From: Haberlea rhodopensis
Taxonomy: Eukaryota > Streptophyta > Magnoliopsida > Lamiales > Gesneriaceae
Assembly (NCBI GenBank): GCA_907163345.1
Contig: CAJQUN010000023.1
Coordinates: 7,202,598 to 7,266,597, forward strand
DNA length: 64,000 nucleotides
Direction of reading: 5' to 3'
The position numbers and the translations under genes are program-made. The notes beneath the pieces are model-generated. The model was not told the origin of the DNA, did no database searches, and saw only the letters and a program-made list of their open reading frames with translations. This document shows positions 10,776 to 21,482 of this stretch, piece by piece (the stretch's first letter is position 1; each line of letters starts with the position of its first letter).

Positions 10776-12698
10776 TCAATCATCAGTATCAAATTTTAAA
10801 AAATTTAAACATGGTTGAAATTTACTAAGGGACAAACACTTAGTACACATATCAGCAGGATTAAACACATAATCACTTAGATTATCACCTACAGATAACA
10901 ACCATTGAACAACATTCCAATGCACCATGCTAGGATTAGTCATATACCTATTTAAGCAACTAATAGCATAAGCTATACCATGCCTAGTACTAACCATCAA
11001 ATACATTAAGCAACTAATAGCACAAGCTATATCATGCCAAGTATTAACCATTAAATACATTAAGCAACTAATAGCATAAGCTATATCATGCAAATCTTCA
11101 TGTTCATTAGCAACTAATTCATCATGCACAACATGTTCATGTTCAACAACACTACCATGATTTACAGGCATTCCATGAATTTCAGGTTCATTAACATGAC
11201 GTACACCAGTTAAATGCTCCACCTTGCAAGGAGTAGCACTGGACTCAGACTCATCAACATGCACAGAACTCATAGTCACATTAGGGGAAGGGAAATCCGG
11301 AAATTTCACTCTTTGTTGTTTGCCAAAAACACACGAATCACAGAAAGGCATGCAAGACAACACGTCTTTACCATCGCAACCTTTTTCATGCAAATTCTCT
11401 AGACCTTTAGAACTCATATGACCTAATCTCCTATGCCACAGATCAGTCAAGTCATCAGTCACATAATTCACATTATCATATACAGATTTAGTTTTGCAAA
11501 CATAAAGATGTCTTTTATTTTTACCTTTGAAAACAACCAAAGAACCCTTTATGATTTTCATAACTCCATTTCCCCATCTACCCTCAAGACCACATGATTC
11601 TAATCCAGAACAAGACAACAAATTATTGCACAAAGCAGGAACATGTCTCACATCTTTTAGAGTCATAGAATAACCAGAATCAAATTTCAAATAAACATCA
11701 CCAATGCCAGCAACTTTACAAAGTTTCTCATTAGCAATAGAAACAGAACCATTTTCAACTTCTTTATAATTAGAAAACAAATTTCTAAGAGGTGACATGT
11801 GATAAGAGCAACCAGAATCAATTAGCCATTCATTTTCACACACAGTAGATGAATGCACATAATTCACAGAATCACATAAGTCAGTCACCATAAAGACATC
11901 ACCAGAGTCTTCACCAGATAAAGAAGCATGATTCACTTGTTCATAAGATTGGTTATTATCATTTTGATTCTTGTTTTTCTTTTCAGGACAGTCTTTAATA
12001 AAATGACCAGGATCACCACAATTAAAGCACCTCATGTTCTTAGGCCTAGACTTAGACCTTTTACCCTTGTTATACCTATGTTGAGATCTACCTCTAACAT
12101 GCATAACTTCACCTGAATCTTGCTTACCGCCGTTGTTCACTTTTAAATCTAATTCCTTGCTTTTCAAGCCGTTCATTACAGTATCCAATGTAATAGAATC
12201 CTTACCGTACTTAATAGCGGATTTTACATCACTATAATTTTCAGGAATAGCATTTAAAAGAACAATAGGTGAATAGTCGTCAATATTCTTATCTCCGGTC
12301 AATTTAATATCTTGAATTAATTTAGTAAACACATCCAAATTCTCATCTACATCTTTGTTCAAGTCTAGCTTGAATCTGAAAAAATTTTCTAACAAGAAAA
12401 GTTTACTCGGCAAAGATTTTTCAGTAAACATTTCTTCTAATTTTTCCCAAAGTTCTCTAGCAGATGATAGTTTACCACACTTCCTGAGCACAGAGTCAGA
12501 CAAGTTCAAGATAATAGAAGAATAAGCATATTCGTCATCTTCAAGTTTCTTAGCAGTAGTAATGTTCTCAGCCCAATTACCATCAATAGCTTTAAATACT
12601 TTTTGTTGTATTAAAATTCCTTTCATCTTTTGTTGCCATATAGAAAAATCAGATTTTCCATTAAACGGTTCAAGGTTATATCCAGAAATTGAAGCCAT
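10776..12698 (-). CDS. copia gag-protease polyprotein, internally deleted
   Basis: An uninterrupted ORF of 640 codons from the ATG at 12698. The same frame opens upstream to 12776, but the product family starts at MASISGYNLEPF. Domains in order: copia gag (FSIWQQKMKGIL near the start), a CCHC zinc knuckle (CFNCGDPGHFIKDC), an aspartic protease with the DSG triad (WLIDSGCSYHMS), and a GAG-pre-integrase block with LWHRRLGHMS and the CDSC half of the integrase zinc finger. The frame then joins a spacer rich in Val/His and a three-part 18-residue repeat (AYAISCLMYLMV). It ends with what looks like the C-terminal copia RNase H tail (NPADMCTKCLS). Integrase catalytic core and reverse transcriptase are missing, yet the frame is kept. 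Confidence 0.85.
   Translation of the reverse strand: MASISGYNLEPFNGKSDFSIWQQKMKGILIQQKVFKAIDGNWAENITTAKKLEDDEYAYSSIILNLSDSVLRKCGKLSSARELWEKLEEMFTEKSLPSKLFLLENFFRFKLDLNKDVDENLDVFTKLIQDIKLTGDKNIDDYSPIVLLNAIPENYSDVKSAIKYGKDSITLDTVMNGLKSKELDLKVNNGGKQDSGEVMHVRGRSQHRYNKGKRSKSRPKNMRCFNCGDPGHFIKDCPEKKNKNQNDNNQSYEQVNHASLSGEDSGDVFMVTDLCDSVNYVHSSTVCENEWLIDSGCSYHMSPLRNLFSNYKEVENGSVSIANEKLCKVAGIGDVYLKFDSGYSMTLKDVRHVPALCNNLLSCSGLESCGLEGRWGNGVMKIIKGSLVVFKGKNKRHLYVCKTKSVYDNVNYVTDDLTDLWHRRLGHMSSKGLENLHEKGCDGKDVLSCMPFCDSCVFGKQQRVKFPDFPSPNVTMSSVHVDESESSATPCKVEHLTGVRHVNEPEIHGMPVNHGSVVEHEHVVHDELVANEHEDLHDIAYAISCLMYLMVNTWHDIACAISCLMYLMVSTRHGIAYAISCLNRYMTNPSMVHWNVVQWLLSVGDNLSDYVFNPADMCTKCLSLSKFQPCLNFLKFDTDD
10954..11095 (-). 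repeat. 54-bp in-frame tandem repeat in copia gag ORF
   Basis: The word AAGCAACTAATAGCA starts at 10954, 11008 and 11062 on the plus strand, giving a 54-base period, about two and a half copies. Because 54 is a multiple of three, the repeat keeps the minus-strand ORF open. It lies next to the point where integrase and reverse transcriptase were lost. Confidence 0.85.
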
Positions 12699-13210
12699 CA
12701 CAACTAAGCAGAGAGGCACACACAATTTCAACAACCAAACAGCAGAAGCAAGGACCACAAGGCACACAAAACACAATGAAAGAATTAACCAAGCTAAGGG
12801 AAGGAAGAATCGCTATCACCCACAAGATCACAATACACTCAACGGCGTACGAGCATGTGGCTTCAGATAGAGATTTTCCTACGGGTAAGGGACACAGTTA
12901 CTTAGAAACAACGTAGTAAATAGATTATGGGTCAAGATAATCACTTACTACCCAGAGACAAAGCTCTGGGGTGACGAAAACCACACTGACCGAAGCACCG
13001 AAGGCACTGCCCGAGATCTGCACGAGATTCTAGTCGCTGCCCGAAGCCTCCAGCTGCTGCCCGAAGCCCCCTGCTGCTGCCCGAAGCCCAACAAGCACTG
13101 CCCGAGACCAGCCGAGCTCTCCAGCCGCTGCCGGAGGTCTGCCCGAGCACTCTTGCTGCTGCCCGAAGTCCACCGAGCACTCCACCAGGCACGGAACGCT
13201 CTGATACCAC

Positions 13211-14164
13211 TGTAAGGATTTCGTTCCGCTTTCGATCTCGATTGATAACCTGCAATCAAGAAACAAAAAACAATCACAGTATACAATTTCAACTAATTAA
13301 AACTATAAACTGAAATGCAAAGCAAGAGTAAGGAATTAGGGCTCAGGTCGAGCTGGGTTTCCTTTCAACGTCGTCACCGGGGAACCAAGGTATCGAATCC
13401 CAAAGGTGGAGACACACACACTGCCCGAAGACACTACCCGAAGACCCTGCCCGAACCACTGCCCAAAGCACACAGCCCGAACACACAGCTCCACCAGTCA
13501 ATTAACCACACTGGTTAAGACCCACGGCACACCAGTGCACACATCACCACTCTCACGGCCACACACACAGTGCACGCACACAGCACCACTCAAGCTCACG
13601 GCCACAAACAGTGCACACAGCACCAGGGCTCGAGGCGCACACAGCACCAACCACGAACTCACGGCCACACCCACAGTGCACGCACACAGCGCACACACTC
13701 AACACACAGCCACACCAGTGCACACAGCCACTGCCAGTGCACACAGCACCACACTCACGGCCACACCAATCACCACCCTAAGCTCAAGACCACACACACA
13801 GTGCACCCACTCTCACACAGAAAGCACAAAGCACTCAGTCAACCACAAAGGAAAAACCCGAGACAGGAAGACAAAGGGGGGGACGAAAATCCTCTAAGAG
13901 ATTTTCGGGTTTCAGACTCGTTACCTCATCATGAACCCAAGCCAACTTAATGGCACCAAGGGAGACGAAGGGGGGGGGAGCAAGTCCCAAGGATGGTCCA
14001 GCCGAAGAGGCACGCGCAGGAGAAGCTTCTGGAGCAAGGTGGGAGACGAAGGGTGAGGGGCTGAGATGGAAGTGGGGGCTAGGAAGTGGGGGCTCGGTTA
14101 TGGTAAGGAAGGAGGGCCAAAAGCCCAACAAGTAAAATGAGTGGTAATGGGCCAAAACCCAACA
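13211..14164 (-). repeat. 5' LTR of the gag-only copia element
   Basis: 954 bases, a near copy of 9568-10521 with 8 substitutions by eye. It is adjacent to the primer-binding site on the minus strand and followed by TTTAC. Confidence 0.9.
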
Positions 14165-14169
14165 TTTAC

Positions 14170-14805
14170 AAAGCACAATCCACTGTTATAAACAAAAGAT
14201 ATAATTCAAAGTTTAATAAGGTTGCAGCTGATGCAAATGTAGTCTCGTCAGATTATGCGGAAGAAAACTTGGATCATAAGATGGATTCTGCACAGGTCAT
14301 TGCTAAGACACAGTCTGAGCAGATATTCAAGATGTTAGGTGCATGCAATGTTCAATTTTCTTCAGAAGCGTCAGTTAATATGGCAGGTAACACTAACACA
14401 AGGAGGCTTCTTACTTCTAGTTCTATGACGCATTGGATTGTAGATACAAGGGATAGTGAACATATGATTGGCAATGTTTCTTTGCTAAAGGACTCCAGTT
14501 CCCTAGCTAATTCTGTTAGTTCAGTAAGCTTGCCAAATGGTGATAGCGTTTCTATTAACAAGATAGGTTCCGTGGTTCTGAATGAACATTTAACCCTTCA
14601 TAATGTCCTTTATGTTCCTAGCTTTAGGTACAATTTACTTTCCGTCTCCAATCTATCCCAAATTCACCATTGTTTCGTTGCTTTCTTTCCACATTTTTGC
14701 ATCTTTCAGGACCTCAAGTCTAGGAAGATAATGGGAACTGGTAAAGAGGAGAATGGGCTTTATCATTTTGATCCCAGCTCAACTCTCATTAGGCGAATCT
14801 ATTAA
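14170..14805 (+). pseudogene. protease region of the outer copia element
   Basis: Plus-strand continuation of the outer element after the nested insertion. The copia protease block reads WIVDTRDSEHM, so the usual DTGA/DSGA catalytic motif is altered. Downstream is a recognisable copia segment with LPNGDSVSI, LHNVLYVPSFRYNLLSVS and the KIMGTGKEENGLYHF motif before the GAG-pre-integrase domain. The frame stops at 14803. Confidence 0.8.
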
Positions 14806-15200
14806 GTAAATCCTTGTTCTGTTTTGAATCCTTATTGCTACCCTTTAGTTTCTACTGTTAGAGCTTTATCTTCAGCTACTGTCAATAATGATGTTTGGCA
14901 TAAAAGACTCGGACATTTGTCTTTGTTGAGAATGAAATTGCTTCCTTTTTGCATACCAATGTTAGTTTAGAACACTGCACTGTTTGTCCAGCTTCTAAAC
15001 AATCTAGAATTCAATTTCCCATAGCAAGCACTTCGAAATCCACACATTTGTTTCAATTAATCCATGTGGATATTTGGGACCCCTTTAACACAACTACTTA
15101 TGATGGGGAGAGATATTTTTTGACCATTGTTGACGAGTTTTCCCGGTACAACTTTTCTTGCTTCCATTTCATCCGACAAAGAGCCTTGCTATTACCATAA
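14806..15200 (+). pseudogene. integrase remnant of the outer copia element
   Basis: A GAG-pre-integrase motif VWHKRLGHLS occurs near 14895, then CTVCPASKQSRIQFP and the integrase opening LIHVDIWDPF...YFLTIVDEFSRY. After a few residues the sequence jumps directly into reverse transcriptase, so most of the integrase core is deleted. Frameshifts separate the pieces. Confidence 0.75.
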
Positions 15201-16193
15201 GACACTTTATGATCCTCGATGGAATTTGGCTATGAGATTAGAACTTAAGGCATTGGAATCCAATCATACATGGGATGTGGTTTCCCTTCCTGCTGGTGTT
15301 AAGCCAATCGGTTGCAAGTGGATTTATAAAGTCAAGCGACATGCCGATGGCTTAGTTGATAAATTTAAGGCTCGACTTGTAGCTAAGGGTTATACAAAAC
15401 AACAAGGTATTGATTATCATGATATGTGTTCCACTGCCAAGGTTGTGACAATTCGTTGCTTATTAAGCATTGATGCTGCAAAGAATTGGCACATTTATCA
15501 AATGGATGCTAACAATTCGTTTCTTCAAGGCGATTTGAATGAGATCATCTACATGAGTCTTCCACCTGGTTTTCGAACTCATGGGGAGAATGAAGTGTGC
15601 AGACTTCGTAAATCTTTATATGGTCTCAAGTAAGCCTCACGACAATGGCATGCTAAGTTTACGGGTATACTAACTGAAGCAGGTTATATCCAGTCGAAGC
15701 ACGATTATTCCTTATTTGTTAAGAGGACCACTATTGATATTACTTTGTTGCTAGTGTATGTGGATCATATAGTTATTACAGGAAGTAGTGAGAAATCAAT
15801 CACTAAGTTGAAGACTTTTTTGCATTCCAAACTTAAACTTGCAGATCTTGGCCTTTTGAAATATTTTCTGGGTGTTGAAGTGGCAAGATCTAAACATGGC
15901 AGTTACTTAAGTCAACGTAAATATGCATTGGATTTAATTGATGAAACAGGTTTGCTTGGTGCAAAACCATTTGATACACCCACGGGCAGCATTTAAAGAT
16001 GACTAGCCATGAACTTGATGCATTACTGCTTAAGGATAAGCCAGCTTCTGCTTCTGATACTTTATTAGATGATCCTGAGGTATATAAGAGATTGGTAGGT
16101 CGATTGATCTACCTTACAATTACCAGGCCTGATATTTGTTATGTGGTTCAGAACTTAAGTCAATTTATGCATTATCCCAAGCAATCTCATTTG
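15185..16193 (+). pseudogene. reverse transcriptase remnant of the outer copia element
   Basis: Copia reverse transcriptase is readable as WNLAMRLELKALE..., GCKWIYKVKRHADG, FKARLVAKGYTKQQGIDY, QMDANNSFLQGDL and RLRKSLYGLK. A stop follows at 15631-15633, then HDYSLFVKRTT and LLLVYVDHIVITG. The catalytic YVDD is YVDH here. A second stop is near 15994 and the frame resumes at 15999 with VGRLIYLTITRPDICYVVQ before the second nested element begins at 16194. Confidence 0.85.
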
Positions 16194-16381
16194 TGACAAA
16201 GACACGATTTTGCTGAATGAATTCTTTCATTTCTGTGTTCTTTCATATATAGTAGTAATTACAAGCACTAATGTAGCTTCTAACTTAGGTAAGAATATTA
16301 ATAGCCCTATAATACATCCTTGGTATATTTACATTTGATAAATAAGGAATTATGAGGTGATTGTGGTTTACTAGACTATCA
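16194..16381 (-). repeat. 3' LTR of the nested copia element
   Basis: 188 bases starting TGACAAAGACACGATT and ending TAGACTATCA on the plus strand. It is preceded by ATTTG and pairs with 21483-21670. Confidence 0.92.
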
Positions 16382-16388
16382 TCCCCCC

Positions 16389-18623
16389 TCAAATTGATGC
16401 TGGTCGGTCGAGAAGCATCAATTTGTCAACCAGAAATTGATGACGTTGTCTAGTCATAGACTTGGTGAAAATGTCGGCAAGCTGAAGATTGGTGGAAATG
16501 TGCGGGAGCGTGATAGTCTTGTTGTCCACAACTTCACGAATAGAATGGCAATCTACCTCGATGTGTTTCGTGCGTTCATGGAAGACAGGATTGGTCGCGA
16601 TTTGAATAGCACTTGTGTTGTCGCCATGAAGAGGAGTGGAGTCTAATTGAGAGAAACCAATTTCATCCAATAGGCCACGGAGCCAAAGAATTTCAAAGCA
16701 CGCAGTGGACATAGCTCGATATTCAGATTCTGTAGAGGATTTGGATACACGAGCCTGTTTCTTGCTTTTCCACGAGATCAGAGATTGACCCAGAAACATG
16801 CACCAACCAGTGACAGAGCGACGAGTGTCTGGGCATCCTGCCCAATCAGCATCACTGAATCCTTTGAGATTAAGCTTATTTCCGGCAGGAAAAAATAGGC
16901 CACGAGATGTCGACCCACTGATATATCGAATGATACGACGAACTGCTGCGAGATGTAAATGTCTAGGAGAGTGCATAAACTGACTAACTTGTTGAACCGC
17001 AAATGAGATATCAGGGCGAGTGATGGTCAAATAATTCAAGCTGCCAACCAATTTACGATACATAGTAGGCTCAGGAAGGAGATCACCTTCGTCACGTCGA
17101 TATTTGACATTGACTTCCAATGGAGTATCTACAGAAGGAGAATCTTGAAGACGGGCCATGGTGATAAGATCTTGTGCATATTGATTCATGAAGATACCAG
17201 AGGGTCCGTTATGAATCTCCAATCCCAAGAAGTAGGTAAGAGGACCAAGATCTCTCATATGAAATGAGGAATGTAGATGCTGTCGTAGCCGAGTAATCAA
17301 ATCGGAGTCGGTCCCAGTAATGACAATATCATCGACATAGACAAGAAGAAGAACAATACCCACAGAAGACTTGCGAAGGAACAGCGAAGAGTCGTACTTA
17401 CTCTGCTGAAAGGAGAACTGAAGCAATGTAGTCCAAAATTTGTCAAACCATGCACGTGGAGCTTGTTTTAAGCCACATAACGAGCGTTTCAATTTACAGA
17501 CCGCCGAGGGAGAATGGGAAGTAAGACCAAGAGGGAGTTTCATGTACACATCTTCTTTGAGATCACCGTGAGCATTCGTAACATCCATTTGGTGAAGCAT
17601 CCAGCCATGGGAAGCGGCAATCGAGATAATAGTGCGTACAGTGGTCATTTTTGCAACAGGGGCAAAAGTATCCTCATAATCGATCCCATATTCTTGTCGA
17701 TTACCAAGAGCAACCAACCGTGCTTTATATCGGTCCAATGTCCCATCCGATTGGAGTTTGATAGAATAAACCCATTTACACCCAATGGCCTTAATATGTG
17801 ATGGACAAGATACAATATCCCAGGTGGCATTGTCTTGAAGAGCCCGTAATTCGACAGCCATTGCAGTTTTCCAGCATTCATGCTTAATAGCCTCAGAGTA
17901 GCATGTAGGAACAGGGTTAGATGTCAAAACAACATGAAAAGAAGATGGAGAGAAGCCATACCGATCGGGAGGATGAGAAGTACGAGTAGATCGCCGAAGT
18001 TCAGTGACAGAATCCAACGTAGAATCAGGATCCAATGTTTGGGCAGGTTCAGGCGGCGGATCGGGCTCCGAAGGAGGCAATATTTGGCGTCGTCTTTCAT
18101 ACACAATTCCAGGTTTGAATCGGTTGTGAGAACTAGGTAAGTCATCAAATGTAGGGAGTATAGGTGTCTTGGGCTTGGTCGTATAATGAGTGCTAAAAAA
18201 ATATTGATTTTCAAAGAAAACGACATGTCGAGAAATACGAAATCTATGTGAACACGGATCATAACAAACATACCCTTTGTGAGAAATGCTATATCCCATA
18301 AATGCACATTTGACAGCTTGGGCAGACAGCTTATTACGTTCATGACTAGGCAAATGAACAAAGCAGATACATCCAAAAGTGTGCAAGTCCCGATAGCTAG
18401 GTTGATAATGATGGAGACAGTAGTAAGGTGATGTAAACTGTAAGACACTGGATGGTAACCGATTTATAAGGTAAACAGCTGTGGATAAGGCTTCAACCCA
18501 AAATTTAGAAGGAACACCCGATTCAAGTAACAATGTTCGGGTGATGTCTAACAAATGACGATTTTTCCGTTCGGCCACCCCCATTTTGTTGAGGTGTGTA
18601 TGGACAAGAGTGTTGAGAAACAA
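16389..18623 (-). CDS. copia integrase C-terminus, reverse transcriptase and RNase H
   Basis: A long open frame of up to 744 codons, the 3' part of a broken polyprotein. It begins inside integrase at about GVAERKNRHLLD, so the listed start is not a real initiation site. Integrase C-terminal and linker sequence follows (WVEALSTAVYLINRLP, HTFGCICFVHLP). Reverse transcriptase has GCKWVYSIKLQSDG, an intact LLLVYVDDIVITG, and DVTNAHGDLKEDVYM, which lacks two residues present in most copia elements (NAFLHGDL). RNase H ends with SKSSTESEYRAMS and FHERTKHIEVDCH. It is likely inactive because upstream integrase is frameshifted. Confidence 0.9.
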   Translation of the reverse strand: MFLNTLVHTHLNKMGVAERKNRHLLDITRTLLLESGVPSKFWVEALSTAVYLINRLPSSVLQFTSPYYCLHHYQPSYRDLHTFGCICFVHLPSHERNKLSAQAVKCAFMGYSISHKGYVCYDPCSHRFRISRHVVFFENQYFFSTHYTTKPKTPILPTFDDLPSSHNRFKPGIVYERRRQILPPSEPDPPPEPAQTLDPDSTLDSVTELRRSTRTSHPPDRYGFSPSSFHVVLTSNPVPTCYSEAIKHECWKTAMAVELRALQDNATWDIVSCPSHIKAIGCKWVYSIKLQSDGTLDRYKARLVALGNRQEYGIDYEDTFAPVAKMTTVRTIISIAASHGWMLHQMDVTNAHGDLKEDVYMKLPLGLTSHSPSAVCKLKRSLCGLKQAPRAWFDKFWTTLLQFSFQQSKYDSSLFLRKSSVGIVLLLVYVDDIVITGTDSDLITRLRQHLHSSFHMRDLGPLTYFLGLEIHNGPSGIFMNQYAQDLITMARLQDSPSVDTPLEVNVKYRRDEGDLLPEPTMYRKLVGSLNYLTITRPDISFAVQQVSQFMHSPRHLHLAAVRRIIRYISGSTSRGLFFPAGNKLNLKGFSDADWAGCPDTRRSVTGWCMFLGQSLISWKSKKQARVSKSSTESEYRAMSTACFEILWLRGLLDEIGFSQLDSTPLHGDNTSAIQIATNPVFHERTKHIEVDCHSIREVVDNKTITLPHISTNLQLADIFTKSMTRQRHQFLVDKLMLLDRPASI

Positions 18624-19151
18624 TGCCTCTTTGGTCTAAAAAAAGCAAGAAAATCGCGAGACATGTATTCTCCACCGGAATCTGATCGGAGTATTTTTAT
18701 GGTTTTTGAGAATTGGGTTTCTACAAAAGTGACAAATCGTTGAAATACGGAGAACACTTCAGATTTAGACCTAAGGAAATAAATCCATGTATATTTGCTA
18801 TAATCATCTATGAAAGTGACAAAAATATTTATAGTTAGCATGAGAGATTACTGGTGCAATTCCCCATACATCACTGTGAATCAAGTCGAAACAATGGGTA
18901 GCACGAGTACCATGATGAGTGAATGAGAGAGACTTACTTTTTCCTATTTTGCATGTGGCACAATCAAAAGCAATAGTAGATGAAAATTGAGTTTTATTGC
19001 CCAATAAACCAGAATTGATTACATGAGACAAAACAGTAGGATTAGGGTGACCCAAGCGTTTATGCCAAAGGGAACAATTATTATTGACGGTATTGCAAGC
19101 CATAGAAATAACAGAAGGAATTGAAAAATGCAGAAAAAAACAAACGTCCAA
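18548..19151 (-). pseudogene. frameshifted integrase core of the nested copia element
   Basis: Two overlapping frames carry the integrase. 18804-19151 has the GAG-pre-integrase motif LWHKRLGHPNPTV, a CATCKIGKS zinc half-site and LIHSDVWG. 18548-18841 has FVTFIDDYSKYTWIYFL and ILRSDSGGEY with the second catalytic Asp. Shifts near 18820 and 18590 separate these from each other and from the downstream frame. Confidence 0.85.
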
Positions 19152-20421
19152 TTTTAGGCCCCTTCGCGAGTATCCTCCCCGTCACCTGATCCTGCACAAT
19201 ACAACCAGAGCGAGAGAAAAGAACATTAGTATTATCATCAACTAACTGGCCGACAGATATAAGATTAGTAGATAATTCGGGAGATACAAACACATCCCTG
19301 ACAGAAGAGTTAGCATCTCCAATCTCGTGTATGGGGAGGTGGCTACCATTAGCAACGGTGATGTGTAAAGGACCCGTATAGGAGCGAATATTATGGATAT
19401 GGTCCGCCTTACGGGTCATGTGATTAGATGCCCCGGAGTCAACAAGCCAAGATCGCAATTTCCAAGATCGCAATTTATTAAGACCGTTACCTTGAATTCC
19501 TAAGGTAGAGAGTGCGGATATTATCATCTGTTGAACAGTTTCAGGAGTGAGATGCGGGGGAGCAGCAGCCGTAGAAGAGGAAGACCCGATATTTGCGTGA
19601 TAACTGTTAACCTGACGATTTTGAGGACGAGTAGGACACTCAGGAATAAGGTGACCTGGTCTCTTGCAGTAATTGCAGCGCTTCTTGTCACATTGGCTAG
19701 CAAAATGCCCATAGTCCTTGCAGCTATAGCATTGAACCTTGGTCAAGTCCCGTCGTTTCCCTTTGACATGTGAGGCATAGGCAACCGCATTAGATGGGAC
19801 AGAGTGTTTCTGAACCGTCCCTTGAGTTTGAAGTCGTTGTTCTTCACGAAGCAATTCACCGAGGCACACATCTAAGGATGGAGAAGGTTCACGGTTCATT
19901 AGTGATGCACGAGCAATTTCAAAGTCAGGCCGCAATTTCATGAGGAACTGATCCCTCTTGATTTGTTCATGTACCGCCTGAACAACAGCTATAGAAGCAT
20001 CAGGGACTGTTGTATAAATAATATCCGCCAATTCTGCCCATAGTGTTTGAAAGCCAGTGAAGTATTCTTGAATCGATCGATCTCCCTGAGTATAAATTCC
20101 AATTTCATATTCTAATTGGAATCTGCGTGCAACATTGTTTTGAGAGTAAACTTTTTGCAGATATTCCCACATAGACTTGGATGTATTATACGGACGGAGA
20201 TTGAGAACAATTAGGGGATCAACCGAGGCTAACATCCATGTCATGGTGCAAGCATCCTTGATCTTCCATGCTGCCAGTGTCGATTCATCAGTAGGAATGG
20301 GGTCACCGCCATCAATATGGCCCCATAGTTCTTTACCCGTCACAAAAAGCCGAAATTGAAATTCCCATGCCGAGTAGTTTTTACCGGTAAATTTCACTCC
20401 AAAAGATTCGAAGTTGCTCAT
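19081..20421 (-). CDS. copia gag and protease
   Basis: ORF of about 446 codons from the ATG at 20421; the frame is open 12 bases further upstream without an ATG. Gag starts MSNFESFGVKFTG and includes an SMWEYLQKVY block. Two CCHC zinc knuckles follow (CYSCKDYGHFASQC and CNYCKRPGHLIPEC). The protease has WLVDSGASNHMT, followed by the usual NLISVGQLVDD segment. A 15-base near-duplication (KLRSWKLRSW) sits just before the protease. The frame ends early, before the GAG-pre-integrase domain. Confidence 0.88.
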   Translation of the reverse strand: MSNFESFGVKFTGKNYSAWEFQFRLFVTGKELWGHIDGGDPIPTDESTLAAWKIKDACTMTWMLASVDPLIVLNLRPYNTSKSMWEYLQKVYSQNNVARRFQLEYEIGIYTQGDRSIQEYFTGFQTLWAELADIIYTTVPDASIAVVQAVHEQIKRDQFLMKLRPDFEIARASLMNREPSPSLDVCLGELLREEQRLQTQGTVQKHSVPSNAVAYASHVKGKRRDLTKVQCYSCKDYGHFASQCDKKRCNYCKRPGHLIPECPTRPQNRQVNSYHANIGSSSSTAAAPPHLTPETVQQMIISALSTLGIQGNGLNKLRSWKLRSWLVDSGASNHMTRKADHIHNIRSYTGPLHITVANGSHLPIHEIGDANSSVRDVFVSPELSTNLISVGQLVDDNTNVLFSRSGCIVQDQVTGRILAKGPKIGRLFFSAFFNSFCYFYGLQYRQ

Positions 20422-20433
20422 GACTAGGAGCAA

Positions 20434-21470
20434 GAATAATTGGCAATTGATTAGCCTTTAACACAAAAAAAAACTTGAAACAATTCCCAAATGACTATTT
20501 TACGCCTTTGAGCCCGCATAGAACCTTTGATTATACCTCGTCGACTGGGTTGTAGCATTGAAGGGGGAGGCAGTGAGGCCGCAAAGTCTTAAATCGTATA
20601 AGAATCTTCGGGTTATAGAGCCTTAGCTATTCTAGTCTTGTAAGAGGAGCGAAGAAGGGCTGAGTTAGCCTTAGAGCGAGCGAGTTCAGCCGTAAATAAA
20701 ATACTGGGGGTAGGTAGGGGATAGAAAGCCAAAGAACATATACATGGAGCTATGTCGACTTACGTACATCTCGTTGACTAAACGATCAGGTATACCACGC
20801 CACGTATCATCCCCTCTTTCCATAGAGGAAAGATAAAGAAAAAGAAAAGATATAGTGATCGTGCCGTAAGACCTTGTTCGTTTTTACTTTACTTCCTCGG
20901 TTTTTACATAAGGTAGTTTGCTTACTTAGCGCTTGCGCTAAGCTAAGGATCTAATCAAAGTCAAACTTACTTGGATTAAAAAAACCCTTCCCTTATTATC
21001 CGGAGTACAAGTGTACTCTTTGATCTTTAGTAAAGTAACAAAAATGAATCTGGACACAATATTGAATCTGTAATTTCAAGATTCAAAGTCCAGAATTTCT
21101 GAACAAGAATGGCGCACAACACGAAGAAATGAAGGGAAGGAAAAAATTTCCTACGAGCCACGAAATCTCGAAAATCAGATTTTTCCGAACAGGAAAAGCG
21201 CACGACAGCGACAAGATAGGACAAATCCCGATGGGTGGACAAGCAATTCAGAAAGCAAGAAATCGAGCGCCTCAAGCGAGATTCAGAAACCCAAGATCGG
21301 AAATAAAATTCCGATGTGAAACCGAAATCGCGAATTCAACGCGATACAGATGAAATCCCGAAGTCGAGTTGAAGCGCAGGAACGAATTTTTTTTTTTTTT
21401 GATTGCTTCGGACAAGGCAGACGAAATTCGGACAGAAAAAAAAATCGCTCAAAAAAATTTCAGAGATGTG
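20434..21470 (-). other. long leader of the nested copia element
   Basis: About 1 kb between gag start and primer-binding site, with no long ORF. The part at roughly 20500-20990 differs in texture from its surroundings: GC-richer, with runs such as AGGAGCGAAGAAGGGCTGAG and a palindrome TTAGCGCTTGCGCTAA. It looks like plant organelle (mitochondrial) intergenic DNA, but that is an impression without a database match. Confidence 0.5.
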
Positions 21471-21482
21471 GCTCTGATACCA

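Larger units (their letters stand above)
9568..14164 (-). mobile_element. young gag-only copia element (TR-GAG-like), nested
   Basis: A 4597-base element on the minus strand. Both LTRs are 954 bases (13211-14164 is 5', 9568-10521 is 3') and I count 8 differences, about 99.2 percent identity. The target duplication TTTAC is at 9563-9567 and 14165-14169. The primer-binding site TGGTATCAGAGC lies at 13198-13209 beside the 5' LTR, and a purine tract AAGGTGGAGATT lies beside the 3' LTR. Inside is one long ORF with gag, protease and a GAG-pre-integrase domain, but integrase and reverse transcriptase are absent. It must have moved with enzymes supplied by another element. It matches the described plant group of terminal-repeat elements with only a GAG region, with protease added. 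Confidence 0.93.
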
